Source of the DNA: Bicyclus anynana
Taxonomy: Eukaryota > Arthropoda > Insecta > Lepidoptera > Nymphalidae
Assembly (NCBI RefSeq): GCF_947172395.1
Contig: NC_069109.1
Coordinates: 536,001 to 600,000 of the forward strand
Reading direction: 5' to 3'
DNA length: 64,000 nt
Shown here: positions 1-10,725 of the stretch, piece after piece
Numbering within the stretch: position 1 is the stretch's first letter
How the letters are laid out: each line of letters opens with the position of its first letter
Translations under genes and position numbers: made by a program
Notes under the pieces: model-generated
Database searches by the model: none
Told to the model about the DNA's origin: nothing
What the model saw: the letters and a program-made list of their open reading frames with translations, nothing else

Positions 1-80
1 AATCTAAGAAAAATGTATGGGAATTACACATGCAATCTATCATTTGATCACCTGACCTGTCGATGACGAGTGCCACTCCC

Positions 81-642
81 ATCATCATCATTATCATTAT
101 CAGCCGATGGATGTCCACCGCTGAACATAGGGCTCTTGCATGAACCTCCAAGCACAACTGTCTCGAGTATCCAGTATCCAGCGGCTCCCTGCAACCCGCT
201 TGATGTCTTCGGTCCACCTAGTGGAGGGTCGACCAATACTGCGCTTTCCGGTGCGGGGTCGCCATTCCAGCACCTTGGGAACCCAACGTCCATCGGTTCT
301 TAGAACTATGTGGCCTGCCCACTGCCATTTCAGCTTCGGGACTCGCTGAGCTATGTCAGTGACTTTGGTTTGTCTGCGGATCTCTTCATTTCTGATTCGA
401 TGACACAGAGAAACTCCAAGCATAGCTCGGTCACCCGCTGAGTAACTTTGAGCCTTCTAATAAGGCCCATAGTTAGCGACCAAGTCTCGGATCCGTAGGT
501 CACTGGCAACACGCACTGTTCGAAGACTTTCGTCTTCAGGCACTGAGGAATTTCGGACGAAAAGATGTTGTGGAGCTTCTCGATCGCTGCCCAAATGAGC
601 TGAATTCTGAAAATTCGAATCACCTCTTTCTCGAAATCTCCA
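81..642 (-). mobile_element. RTE-type LINE, 5'-truncated 3' end
   Basis: This is the last part of an RTE-clade reverse-transcriptase ORF and its 3' end. The minus strand carries pieces of the family C-terminus (WAGHIVLRTDGRW, VLEWRPRTGKRS) broken by frameshifts. The element ends in an ATGATGATG-like tail at 81-101. It matches the 3' third of the better copies at 33352-34937 and 43984-45612 and stops at the codons for NFEKEVN. It is an old, dead copy lying downstream of exon 4 of the immunoglobulin gene. Confidence 0.85.
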
Positions 643-692
643 GCACATTACCATCGTTACACCAGGTCTCAAGCAAGGCCTCATCAACTCAC

Positions 693-887
693 CAGCTTAT
701 GCCAGACCACGCTAGGCACAGGGTTCCCCGAGGCCCGACACTCCAGGACAGCAGCTCCCCCGCGCCGCGCAGCTGCATGCCGGGACTCTGGCGAGGCTCT
801 CACACTTGGCGGGACCAGGACCTCCACGGTGTGCACCTGGTCTTTGGACACGCGGTCTGATATCTGGCAAACGTAGTCTCCCGCATC
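693..887 (-). CDS. Ig-superfamily gene, coding exon 4 (end of Ig 1, start of Ig 2)
   Basis: The 195-base exon holds exactly 65 codons. It starts after cag at 888-890 and ends before gtgagt at 692-687. It begins DAGDYVCQISD, the F-strand signature with the second Cys of Ig domain 1. It then runs through VHTVEVLVPPSVRA into Ig domain 2, with LEC and the ASGNPVPSVVW motif typical of I-set domains. Entry and exit are both phase 0. The next exon would lie left of position 1. Confidence 0.93.
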
Positions 888-3800
888 CTGGAAACAACGA
901 AAAAAGCCATTTTAAAATTTATAAGAAATAGTTTATACTCCGGACAAGAATGACGCCTGGGAAGAGTCTTTTAACCTTCCCAGTTAGTATGTAAGTTTTA
1001 ATACCTATTTGTATTATTAATTATTATTATTTTATATCAATATGTAATGTATACTGGGTGCTTTTACCTTTTATTATTATAAATCATCATCATTCTAACC
1101 CATATTCGGCTAGAGAAGCACGAGTCTCCTCTCTGAATGAGAGGGGTTAGGCCAATAGTCCACCACGCTGGCCCAATGCGGATTGGCAGACTTCACACAC
1201 AGAGAATTTATTAAATTTCTCAGGTATTCAGGTTTCCTCACGATGTTTTTCCTTCACCGTTTGAGACACCTGAAATTTAATGTCTTAAAAAATGCACACA
1301 ACTGAAAAGTTGGAGGTGCATGCCCCGGACTGGATTCGATCCTACGGCCTCCGGAATCAGAGGTCACGGTTCTCATTTTGTTTTTCAGTTTTGAACTGGA
1401 ACTTTTTTTTAAATATGATTTTGTAGTTAATGCAAATTATTGAGTACTTCGGACACATTGCTAGATGAGACGGAGATCTCGAAAAACTGTAATGGTCACG
1501 CCAAGTGGAAGGAAATAGGCCACCGATGCGTTGATTTGACTAGATCCGCACCTCACTTGTCTCCACTTACAATAATAATTGCTCTCTGGGCAATCGAAGA
1601 CTGGATAACATGACGACTGGAGACTAATAAATTTAAAGAAAAAATAAATTAAAAGAAACACGAGTAATATTCATTAAATTAAAACAGTTTATTTTTGTTG
1701 GCTAAATCCTAAATCTAATTTAAGATTTCACTTATAAATATGACTCCTTAAAACACCGTTAATATTGTAAAAATGCTAAACATAGCTCCTGGAAAAAAAT
1801 CATAATTGGCGGCAAAATATATGATAATTGCTGCATAAAGGCGGGAGTTTCGTTATCTTTTATGGCAACACTCACTGCGTTACGTCACAACTCGCTACAT
1901 CTATTTATGGGCAGTTTTGACGATCGTCATTATGAATACCTGTGTCGCGTAAAACGGTGTCCTAGAGTTTGTTATAAAAGTGCATATCAAATACATAATA
2001 ATTGTTATTTAACTCTTCTTGTTCGTGTATATATATGTCGCAGCTATTCAGTTTAATTAATTAGCATAATTGAAAGAAAGAAAAGTAATTTTATTTAGCC
2101 AGTAAAACTTGAAACTAAGCTAAATTACAAAAAAATGAAATGATAGACATATAAAAGAAGCGCACTAACCAAATAATGGTCCGTTTAAGCCGTTTATAAA
2201 AAGCCAGTTAAATCTACAATAACCCGTTTTAAAAATTCTTTTACTAATAAAAAGTCACGTTATTTGTGAGTGTCAGAGACTTTATAACATCACGCCCAGA
2301 GCAATAGGGGCGGAGGACCAATGAAAAGTGTGACAAAAAGGGGAAAATATTCCTTTAAAATTTATATATTTGCCTCTTGAGAGCTTGTAACTAACTACAA
2401 TCTTTTTTGTAGTTATCACAGTTTTATAAATCAAAAATACATTATTTGCAATGGTTTTATTATAAAATACAACATCCGTCACAGGTGTTTAATTTTGAAC
2501 CAAATTGCGCTTGACATCAATTGCTTTTAATGAATATCCTAAGAGATATCACAAAATACTGCTATAATAGCTTCATGCGCATTTATGAAGGAGTAATAAT
2601 TAATGGCTCTTTGAAATGCCTATTCGTATATTGCTCGAATTTCCGCGGATGAAGTCGCGGGCATCGGTACATTTCATAGTAAACTATTATTCCTATCACG
2701 ATTTCACTCTAACAATGTAATTTCTAACCATTTCCAACCCCTTTAAAACGTAACATAGCTAAACCAATTTCACAAAATAATCTCATGTCAGAATGCTACG
2801 CAATTTGTAACCGCTGCACTCAAAACACAAAATGGCCGGAATGCTAAACGTGCGGCGGGAAAAAAAAAGATAATTGTAGCGTAAAATATGATAATTGCGA
2901 TATAAAACCTCACGTCTCGTTATTTTTTACGATGGCAACACTCTGGAATTGGGTTGTTGTGAGATGGCGGAATTGATACTCTGTGGTACGCTTTTTTAAC
3001 TTTATCTGTGACATACTGCATCTTGTAATTTTGATGTAATGTGAAGTATTTTTTTGTTGTTTCGTGATAACGTACCTCCATGATTATTGCCGACATTGTT
3101 GTATTACTTATACCTATAAATTTAATGCTAACAACAATTACGTACTTAGATCAAATTATTAATCAATAATTACCAATAAAAAAAATCCTTTTTTTTTAAA
3201 TTTTTATAAACAGTTTTTAAAATATTTAAAAACACAAGACTCCATTTTTATTGAATAATATTGAAAATTACTAATGCGATTCTTCGTGTCGTACTGACTC
3301 GAGAATGTATTCATTTTTGAATGTTGTATTTGGAGCGGCTACGACACCGTCGGGTTCCGTGCGCTCTATCTGCCTGTTATTCTTTAATCTGTGCATCATC
3401 CCATACAAATTACTTTTCATCATTTGGGGAATAATTGGGCTCTCGAGAATAAGGAATGTAGATTTATATATGTATAGATTCCAAGAGCTTCAATATAAAG
3501 GTATTATTGATCCTCATTAAAAAATGCGAAAAAGCGCGAATCCAAAACGCGAAATTAAAAACCATATCGGCTAATGGAATCGAGGGATTTGGCGGCTGAG
3601 TTGGAAAAAATAATGGCGTTATCTCAGCGGAGTCTTTAATGTCTATGGGTGGATACGGAATTTGCGTTTTTTTAATGAAAAATTTTGAATTGAGGTTTTT
3701 CTTGAACCTTTATCCATATTTTTTCGTAGCTCGCTATTTGAAGGAAAGATTTTTTTTAAATATTATAATCGGCTTGAGTACAATGCAGAAATCTAAGTTG

Positions 3801-5773
3801 GAATATATTTGCCTCGAACATGCGTATGTACCTCAATTAAAGGTCGAAATAGTACAGGTTTCTCTTAGAAACCTGTATATATTTTCCTAGCTCGTTCTTT
3901 CTTTAGCTTCGTCTTCTTTCTTTCTTCTTACAATGCAGAAGTCTAAGTTGTGGCACGATAGTCTACAAGTTGCCTATATGCCTGTTTTTTGTCCGGGATC
4001 TGTTTAAATTATAAATCTAAATTGGGGCACTAATTTTTCATCAACATCAGTTTTAAGAGCGTTTTTGTTTTCTCTGGGAGATGCTTACTTTTACGGCGTT
4101 TTTGTTTTCTCAGGGAAATTCTAACATTCACGACGTTTTTGCTTTCTATGGGAGATGCTAACATTTACTGCGTTTTGGTTTTCTCTGGGAGATGCTAACT
4201 TTCACGGCATTTTTGTTTTCTCTGGAAGATGTCAGCTTTCATGGCGATATTGTTTCCTCTAGGAGATGTCAGCTTTCACGGCGTGTTTGTTTTCTCTGGG
4301 AGATGTCAGCTTTCACGGCGTTTTTGTTTTCTCATTGAGATGTCAGCTTTCACGGCGTTTTTGTTTTCTCAGGGAGATGTAAGCTTTGAGGGCGTTTTTG
4401 TTTTCTCTGGGAGATGTCAGCTTTCACGGCGTTTTTGTTTTCTTAGGGAGATGCTCGTTTTCATGGCGCTTTTGTTCTCTATGGGAGATATCAGCTAGAA
4501 AGCTGGCGATATTGTTTTCTCTGGGAAATGCTAATTTTCACGGCGTTGTTGCTTTTTCTGGGAGATGTCAGGTATCATGGCGCTTTTGTTTTTTCTGGAA
4601 AATGCTACCTTTCACCGCGTTTTTGTTTTCTGTGGGAAACATCAGCTTTCACGGCGTTTTTGTTTTCTCTGGGAGATGTTAGCTTTTACAGCGTTTTCGT
4701 TTTCTGTGAGAAGTGTTACAGTTCACAGAAGCTTTTAAGTGCTAGAATAAAGGAGGAACACAGCAGCACCAGCGACCCTGGGGAAGGAGTCAGTCAGTAC
4801 CTGTGGGCCCACGTCAGTGATCTGCAGGTTGTAGCCGTCCACCAGACGGAAGCGGTCGTCTCTCGTCACCATGAGGCTGGCGGCCGTGAGCACCGCCGGC
4901 CCGCGCCGCCACAGCAGCACCAGCGACCCTGGGGGAAGGAAACCAGCTCTAATTATGTACCTTGTATACTGTAAGGTTTAAGGGAACCTTGTGTATAGGC
5001 ATGGTAGCCCAGTGGATATGACCTGTGCCTTCGATTCGGAGGGCGTAGGTTCGGGGATACACCTCAAACAATTCAGTACTACTTTGTGCGTTTTAAGAAA
5101 TTAAATATCAAATGTCTCAAACGGTGAATAAAATACATCGTGAGGACACCTACATACTACCTACTACCACCTAGAGTTTTCGTAATTATCTACGTGTGTG
5201 TAGTTTTAATTCTATTAATATTATAAACGCGAAAGTTTGTATGGATCTTTGGATGTATGTTTGGATGTTCGTTACTCTATAACGCCGCTACTACTAAAGC
5301 GATTTAGCTGAAATTTGGAATGGAAATAGATTTCACTCTGGATTAACACATAGGCTAATTTTTTTTAAATTTGCGAAAACTGATGATTTTGATGATACGA
5401 ATGTTTGTTACTCTTTCACGCCTCGACTACTGAACCGAATTAGCAGAAATTTGGTATTAAGATATATTATAGCCTGGATTAACACTTAGACTACTTTTTA
5501 TCCCGGAAAAATCCATGGTTCCTGAGGGATTTGTGAAAAACTAAATTCCACGCGGACGAAAGTCTTTGTTCATAGGATGTAAGTACAATTGCTTACCCAA
5601 ATTCTGAACTTGGCACGGCAGCAGAAGCGTGTCTCCCACCACGGTGCGGAAGGAGTGACCTCGGGACAGGAACCGCGGTCCGTCATCTGGAACAATACGT
5701 CACAATCATCATCAACATTGAATTATGATTTACAACCCAACGGTTTCACCCGCGTAATTGCCGTTCCAGTGAG

Positions 5774-5836
<63 letters not shown>

Positions 5837-5837
5837 T

Positions 5838-5869
<32 letters not shown>

Positions 5870-8690
5870 ATCAGCCGATGGAGTCCACTGCAGGACATAG
5901 GCCTTTTGTAGGCACTTCCAAACATCACGATACTGAGCCACCTGCATCCAGCGAATCCCTGCGACTCGCTTGATGTCGTCAGTCCACCTGGTGGGGGGTC
6001 GACAACACTGCGCTTACTAGTGCGGGGTCGCCATTCCAGCACTTTGGCACCCCAACGTCTATCGGCTCTTCGAACTATGTGCCCCGCCCATTGCCATAGC
6101 TGCGCAACTCGTTGAGCTATGTCGGTGATTTTGATTCTTCTGCGGATCTCCTCATTTCTGATTCGATCACGCAGAGATACTTCTAACATAGCTCGTTCCA
6201 TCGCCCGCTGTGTGACTCTGAGCCTTCTCATGATGCCCATAGTTAGCGACCAAGTCTCGGAACCATAGGTCATCACTGGCAACACGCACTGTACGAAGAC
6301 TTTTGTCTTCAGGCACTGAGGAATTTTGGACGAAAAGATGTCGCGAAGTTTCCCGAATGCAGTGAGAATATCGGGATAAAACATAGCTTATGACAATTAA
6401 AAATACGTATGACACTCGCAGACTGTCGAGTGAAAGCTTAGAAAAATGGAGTAACTTCGCCCGTTTTCTCAACATTTCTCTTCACTGCTCTGCTCCTATT
6501 GATCGTAGCGTGATGAAAAGTATACTATAACCTGCCCAGGAGTATGAAGAATAATTGTACCAAGTTTCGTTAAAATCCGTCGAGTAGTTTTTGATTCTAT
6601 AAAGAACATACAGACAGACAGACAGACAGACAAAAATTTTACTGATTGCATTTTTGGCATCAGTATCGATCACTAATCACCCCCTGATAGTTATTTTGGA
6701 AATATATTTCATGTACAGAATTGACCTCTCTACAGATTTATTATAAGTATAGATTATTAAAACACGGCTAAAACTCATGTGATACAATGCCAGAGTATGC
6801 CCGACTAGTTTCAAATCCATACGGGGCCCTTGAACATGAGCTTGTTCTTACAACGCGGCACGATATAAACTGGACGTTGTATTCCGTAAGTTTTAGCCAT
6901 TTATAATCAATTATTATAAATAACACTCACGATAGTTTAAATTCTAAAACACAAGAAAACAATTTTTTTTTATCTTTTATTGAATTAATGAGAAATACAA
7001 AAATAAAGTCACTTAAATAAAACAACAACAATTAATAAATAAAAATATGTCTTTACGTCGAACTCTGGTTTAATAAGTTCTTTAACCTTAGTTTCACACC
7101 ATTTGTCCAGTTGAGTCGATATGTGTTAACTTGATGCACGGCTTGGGTGTTAGATTTATTTTCGTCACGGAATTTCTTGATTCAGTCACCGCGCTCAAAG
7201 CCCGCAATAAAAGCAATGCAATAGCTTAAATAAATCTTTACAAGATACCTAAGCATACAGACGAGGCATTTTGCAACCCTAAGTCAATATAAGTAAAAGC
7301 ACAAATCAAAAACCATAAACTACATGGAATCTAATTAAGCCGCCATGTTTAAAAGCAATATAATACCGGAAGTTAGTTAACGACCGCCGTCTTCCGTTTG
7401 GGCGCTAAATCTACCACTTCCGGTACGAAGTTTGTCTATTGCTGACTGTTCTAATGTTTACTTTTATGGCTAGAGTTTTGGCGGGAAAATTGTAGAAAGT
7501 TACAGTCATATACAGTAGTTCTCGTTTTATTTCCATTGATTTGTTGCATTTTCGAGTTTTATTGCTTAAAGTAGAATGCATTTTGTTCAATATTGTCTGA
7601 AATTGATCATTATTATCGTTCTACTAGATTACTTATAATTTATTTATTTGACAATACAAGCCAAAACAATGTCGGCCATGATGGTCTATATTTCAACTGT
7701 TTCATGACGTCACGTTAACAAATTTTTACAAAACAAAGCGTTTGACAAAAATATTAGTTATTACATATACATCAAGTTACATTGTGACGTCACAAAATGG
7801 ACGACAGCGTTTTTGACGTTCGGGTTATTTGCAAAAATACATGATTTGTATATTAAGTTATTATTATACTGGGGTTTCATATAAGAAATCCTTAACTTTT
7901 ATTTGATATCGATATATTTCGGACCCTCATTCCTAATTATCAACTACCCTATTCTGTAATGGTACACAAGTTAGGTGGAAGTTGAGCAAGAATGAACGAT
8001 TAATTCGATTTTCTCGCAGGACTCTAAAAGTTTTAATACGGTAGCCTACGCGTTATTAAAGACGACGCCTACGGCTTCACCCGCGTAGTTCCCGTTCCCG
8101 TGAGAATACGGGGATAAAATATAACGTGTGTAATATAACGTGGTACTTGTGGTAAAAGAATTTTCAAAATCGGTTCAGTAGATTCAGAGTTTACCCTCAA
8201 CGTCCGTTCGCCTTGCCCGATTACGTTTTGCGTAACGCATTTACTAGCTTAGCCCAAGTCAAGTTAGCGTAAAGAACTTCAATAATATTTTTAACATAAA
8301 AATTTAAATAAAAAAATTTAAATTATTAAAAAAATTACTAAACTAATTTTTATTTAAATGAAACGGTACCAATCTGGAAAAAAGCATTTTAAAAATTGAT
8401 TAATTATCGCCTGCAATGTGAAAGGTGCGCAGAATAGGTTGCGCACAAAAAACGTATCGCTATCATTCGTTCATCGAATTTTACTGCCCTTATTTTTTTC
8501 ATACCGGGGAATTGAGAACCTCCTCCTTTTTTTGAAGTCGGTTAAAAATACGTTTTGTAGTAGGACTACCTATGGTCGGCAATGATAATTTTATACTATA
8601 GATAGGTTACGTTCCTACAAAATCACCTCTAAAAGTGTTCCGAATAATAGGCTACAACACTGAGCGCACATGCACAATTTTGTCTTTAAT

Positions 8691-8755
<65 letters not shown>

Positions 8756-10725
8756 GTTTTTACACTTCCTGAACACACACAACTTGACATTGTAGACGAT
8801 ATTTAGGTATTATTTGTTTAAATAACGTTCGTTGTCGACCACAACTAACATTGAGTTGTGTATAAATTACCTCTTTTGAGCGCCTCATTTTTCACGCGCT
8901 AGTAACACATCTAACAGTATTTAACATCATTGACGGTAGGTGCATAGTCGAATAAACGTTCAGTCAAATGAGATATGACTTTCGTGGGGTATCCAAAAGC
9001 CAATTTCAAAATTAAATTCGCGAATCTTTTCATCCCGCAGTGTCTCACAAACTGCTTGTCATCTGTGAATGGATTTATTGTGAGAACTTTACAAAGAACT
9101 GCGAAAGAGTTCGCCAAACGCGTCCACAATGGAGCGGTGAAAACTTCATCCATTCCGACATTTTATGGGAAACTAGTGACACGCCCCCGTGTTGCTCGGA
9201 ATGCTTTATATGTTTTGGGACAAGAAAATTATGAAGTCCGTGGTGTCCATGTTTTATTTCGACTCAAGATTGCTTTTACAATTATTTGCAGTAACTAAAT
9301 ACAATAATATTTAAATTACTCGTAATTAACCTAACCTAAAGTTATTATAAAAATAAAATGGAAGTCTTAAATGTTTTAATTGAATGACAGATTTGATGTT
9401 TCTTTTAATAGGTTGAAAGACAAAAATTTTAAATAATGAGTAGGCCAGCTGATTTAAGCCAAAAATAAACATGGCGTAGTACTTCCCCGGGCGAACTATG
9501 TCACAATGAGCTCTACTACTTTTTAAAACCAGTTACAAAGTACCAGGGTGCCATGGCTGAGGAAGCATTTTAATCACGACTCACGACAACACGTCACGGC
9601 AATATCATAACCTTAGAAAGTACCAGGTTATCATATAAGAATAAGAGTTAGAAAGAGTTCGCAAAACGCGTTTACAATGAAGCGTTGCAAAACTTCATCC
9701 ATTCCGAGATTTTATGGGAAACTAGTGACACGCCCCAGTGTTGCTCGGACTGCTTTGTTTTGGGCCAAGGAAAAATGTATAAAGTTGATGTCTTTGACAA
9801 TATAGAAGATTATCTATGGTTGATGTTTTTTAAAACTGACTGATGAGCCTACAACTTCTAAAAAAACCGGCTACAAAGTACCAGGATGCCATGTTTGAGG
9901 AAGCGTTTTAATTACATATCACGACTCACTACAACATTAGTCACTGCAATAGCATAGCCAGCTAGAAAGTACCAGGCTATCATAAAAGAATAAGAATTTC
10001 TCTCTCTACTTCCACCTTCCAAAAATAAAGAATGGCGGCAGTATTTCCCCGGACGAACTGTCACAATGAGCTCTACTACTGTTGCAGGCAACATTATGGT
10101 AAATAAAAGAATTGTATTAAAATCGTGCTGGCAACACTGCAGGCCCATTGTAATTTGTAATCGCTCTCTCTCTTGCCTTCAAACCACCGGCCTATGTACA
10201 CATGTTAAATTTATATTTCTCATAATTAAAGTGATTTATCCATTTACATCGGAGTCAATTCATTATTCATCCTATGGTAATACAGTCCTGCTGCGCTCAT
10301 GGTCCTTCGAGCCGGATTTGAACCAGCGACTTATGGATATACTATATACGTTTTCAAAACCACATTACGAAATACCATTAATAACTCAGACTGACTACAT
10401 ATGGGCCTGCCTCGCTGGTTGTTACTTTTCTGTCAAAGTATAATCAACGATCTAATGCGATTATAAAAACTATATAGGTACCTACAACTTAAGTTTTGTT
10501 TCCTCGAAAAATGACAGGCAATTTTGTTCATGTATTGGAGCGATACTAGTCCTTATCTAATTAGTCTGAGGCTAGTGAGGGTAAAGTCATAAAATATAGT
10601 TCTAGTACAAAGTAGATCTTACTTCTATTGTTCTGCGCCAGCACTGCCACTAGCGCAGCGGCTAGCACTACCCAGCCCGGCTCCATGGCTCAGCATCTAC
10701 ACGTCCTTGTCGCACGCGCCCTCAT
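693..10725 (-). CDS. klingon/lachesin-like immunoglobulin-superfamily adhesion protein (5' part, four coding exons)
   Basis: Four minus-strand exons join without breaking frame: CDS 10686-10623, 5686-5597, 4928-4801 and 887-693. They encode the first 159 residues. Residues 1-18 form a signal peptide (hydrophobic run WVVLAAALVAVLA). Ig domain 1 spans about 30-110, with Cys46, Trp58 (LLWRR) and Cys101 (DAGDYVC). The linker VHTVEVLVPPSVRA leads into Ig domain 2, with Cys144 (LEC) and Trp156. Junction phases are 1, 1 and 0, each with gt and ag borders. The RGHSFRTVVGDTLLLPC and VLLWRRG stretches resemble Drosophila klingon and its relatives, which have several Ig domains and act at the neuron/glia surface. 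Lachesin or a DIP-type protein is the alternative. The remaining domains must lie beyond position 1. Introns of 4.9, 0.67 and 3.9 kb are full of repeats. Confidence 0.9.
1084..1376 (-). mobile_element. SINE family B copy
   Basis: tRNA-derived SINE in reverse orientation, within intron 3 of the Ig gene. It opens with the ATC-rich complement of the (ATG)n tail and ends at the box-B region. The head beyond box B is deleted. In intact copies of this family box A reads TAGCCCAGTGG and box B GGTTCGAATCC. Confidence 0.85.
1377..4045. other. Intron 3 of the Ig gene, no coding sequence seen
   Basis: AT-rich sequence without credible ORFs. It holds a diverged direct-repeat pair (about 1775-1880 and 2843-2945, both with a GATAATTG core followed by TGGCAACACTC). 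A second repeat (about 3120-3400) recurs at 29409-29650, sharing ACAACAATTACGTA, a TTTTTAAAATATTTAAAAAC stretch and CCGTGCGCTC. Confidence 0.6.
4046..4728. repeat. 37-bp minisatellite, about 18 units
   Basis: Tandem units with the consensus GAGATGTCAGCTTTCACGGC followed by GTTTTTGTTTTCTCTGG. The period is 37 bp (for example GAGATG at 4263 and 4300). Because 37 is not a multiple of 3 and the unit has no stop codons, open frames run through the array; these are not genes. The array lies in intron 3 of the Ig gene, on the exon-3 side. Confidence 0.93.
4759..4788 (-). repeat. Short direct repeat of the exon-3 acceptor
   Basis: Thirty bases here repeat 4910-4940 almost exactly (one G fewer). The duplicated stretch covers the end of intron 2 (pyrimidine tract and cag) plus the first 19 bases of exon 3. 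On the minus strand a second acceptor-like site therefore follows about 23 bases after the exon-3 donor. Confidence 0.85.
4801..4928 (-). CDS. Ig-superfamily gene, coding exon 3 (core of Ig domain 1)
   Basis: The 128-base exon (two bases plus 42 codons) starts after a polypyrimidine tract and cag, and ends before gtactg. It encodes the tryptophan core (SLVLLWRRGPAVL) and the strand region TRDDRFRLVDGYNLQITDVGPQ up to the point just before the DAGDYVC motif, which opens exon 4. High GC content and clean splice borders set it apart from its AT-rich surroundings. The exon's acceptor and first 19 bases recur in a short direct repeat just past its donor (4759-4788). Confidence 0.92.
4998..5165 (+). 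mobile_element. SINE family B, 3'-truncated
   Basis: The head shows box A (TAGCCCAGTGG) and a damaged box B (GGTTCGGGGATAC), then the family body to about the CATCGTGAGGA motif. It lies in intron 2 of the Ig gene. Confidence 0.85.
5212..5576 (+). mobile_element. Helitron-like non-autonomous element (subfamily 2)
   Basis: The sequence starts near TATTAATATTATAAACGCG. It carries the recurring block GCGATTTAGCTGAAATTTGG, the TTAACACATAGGCTA block and the CACGCGGACGAAAGTC end. The same blocks appear at 30540-30697 and 54746-54945 and reversed at 13320-13450 and 16100-16290. Assignment to Helitrons is by resemblance to lepidopteran Lep1-type elements. Confidence 0.6.
5597..5686 (-). CDS. Ig-superfamily gene, coding exon 2 (start of Ig domain 1)
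   Basis: The 90-base exon lies between acceptor ccag and donor gtaagc. It encodes DGPRFLSRGHSFRTVVG and then DTLLLPCQVQNL, the A-to-B strand region of the first Ig domain with its first disulphide Cys. It enters in phase 1 (two bases, AT) and leaves with one base (G), which fits exon 1 and exon 3 exactly. Confidence 0.92.
5777..6360 (-). mobile_element. RTE-type LINE fragment with long ATG-repeat tail
   Basis: 5'-truncated RTE copy. The tail is about 30 units of ATG (seen as ATC repeats at 5777-5868), followed inward by the C-terminal ORF pieces (QCLKTKVFVQCVLPVMTYG, WAGHIVRRADRRWGAK). A 9-bp target duplication AGTGAGAAT flanks it at 5768-5776 and 6361-6369. The target was itself a Helitron-like repeat. 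The insertion lies in intron 1 of the Ig gene. Confidence 0.9.
6370..8693. other. Intron 1 of the Ig gene, repeat pieces only
   Basis: No coding exon recognised. About 6990-7230 recurs reversed at 27640-27835 (shared GCACGGCTTGGGTGTTAG). About 7600-7960 recurs reversed at 16560-17440 (shared GGCCATGATGGTCTAT and the TATCGATATATTTCGGACCC end). A short Helitron-like piece lies at 8040-8180. About 8575-8690 belongs to a dispersed repeat also seen at 28300-28380, 29740-29830 and 56815-56900 (ATAGATAGGTTACGT type). Confidence 0.55.
8694..8752. repeat. (AT)n microsatellite
   Basis: Nearly uninterrupted AT dinucleotides, about 28 units, inside intron 1 of the Ig gene. Confidence 0.95.
9105..10085. 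repeat. Diverged local tandem duplication
   Basis: Three blocks occur twice in the same order. They are TTCGCCAAACGCG...GAAACTAGTGACACGCCCC (9107-9190 and 9658-9742), ACAAAGTACCAGG...AAGAATAAGA (about 9533-9650 and 9870-9995), and the TTCCCCGG...GAGCTCTACTACT block (9482-9520 and 10044-10081). Short frames across it carry no recognisable domain. It looks like a decayed tandem duplication, possibly of a repeat. Confidence 0.7.
10385..10570 (+). mobile_element. hAT-type MITE, deletion derivative
   Basis: It begins CTCAGACTGACTACAT and ends TTAGTCTGAG, matching the ends of the 299-bp element at 47510-47808, but it is only 186 bp long. No matching 8-bp flanks are visible. It sits just downstream (minus-strand sense) of the first coding exon of the Ig gene, inside intron 1. 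Confidence 0.7.
10623..10725 (-). CDS. Ig-superfamily gene, first coding exon (signal peptide)
   Basis: The CDS starts at the ATG at 10686 and gives 21 codons plus one base. It encodes the signal peptide MEPGWVVLAAALVAVLAQ and then NNR. The donor is gtaaga right after 10623, phase 1. The exon itself begins at 10725 behind a good acceptor (pyrimidine run, then cag). That leaves a 39-base 5' UTR stretch on this exon and implies a further non-coding exon upstream (higher coordinates) that I could not locate. The UTR part holds a short upstream frame (ATG at 10725, stop after 11 codons) that ends before the main start. Confidence 0.88.

Noticed and set aside
4229..4974. Repetitive Phe-rich proteins
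   Set aside because: Frames through the 37-bp minisatellite inside an intron.
5589..5947. Poly-isoleucine or poly-methionine proteins
   Set aside because: These frames read the ATC/ATG microsatellite tail of an RTE copy and an Ig exon in the wrong frame.
9912..10443. Short proteins at 9.9-10.4 kb
   Set aside because: They lie across a decayed tandem duplication and a MITE; no domain, no homologous pattern between copies.
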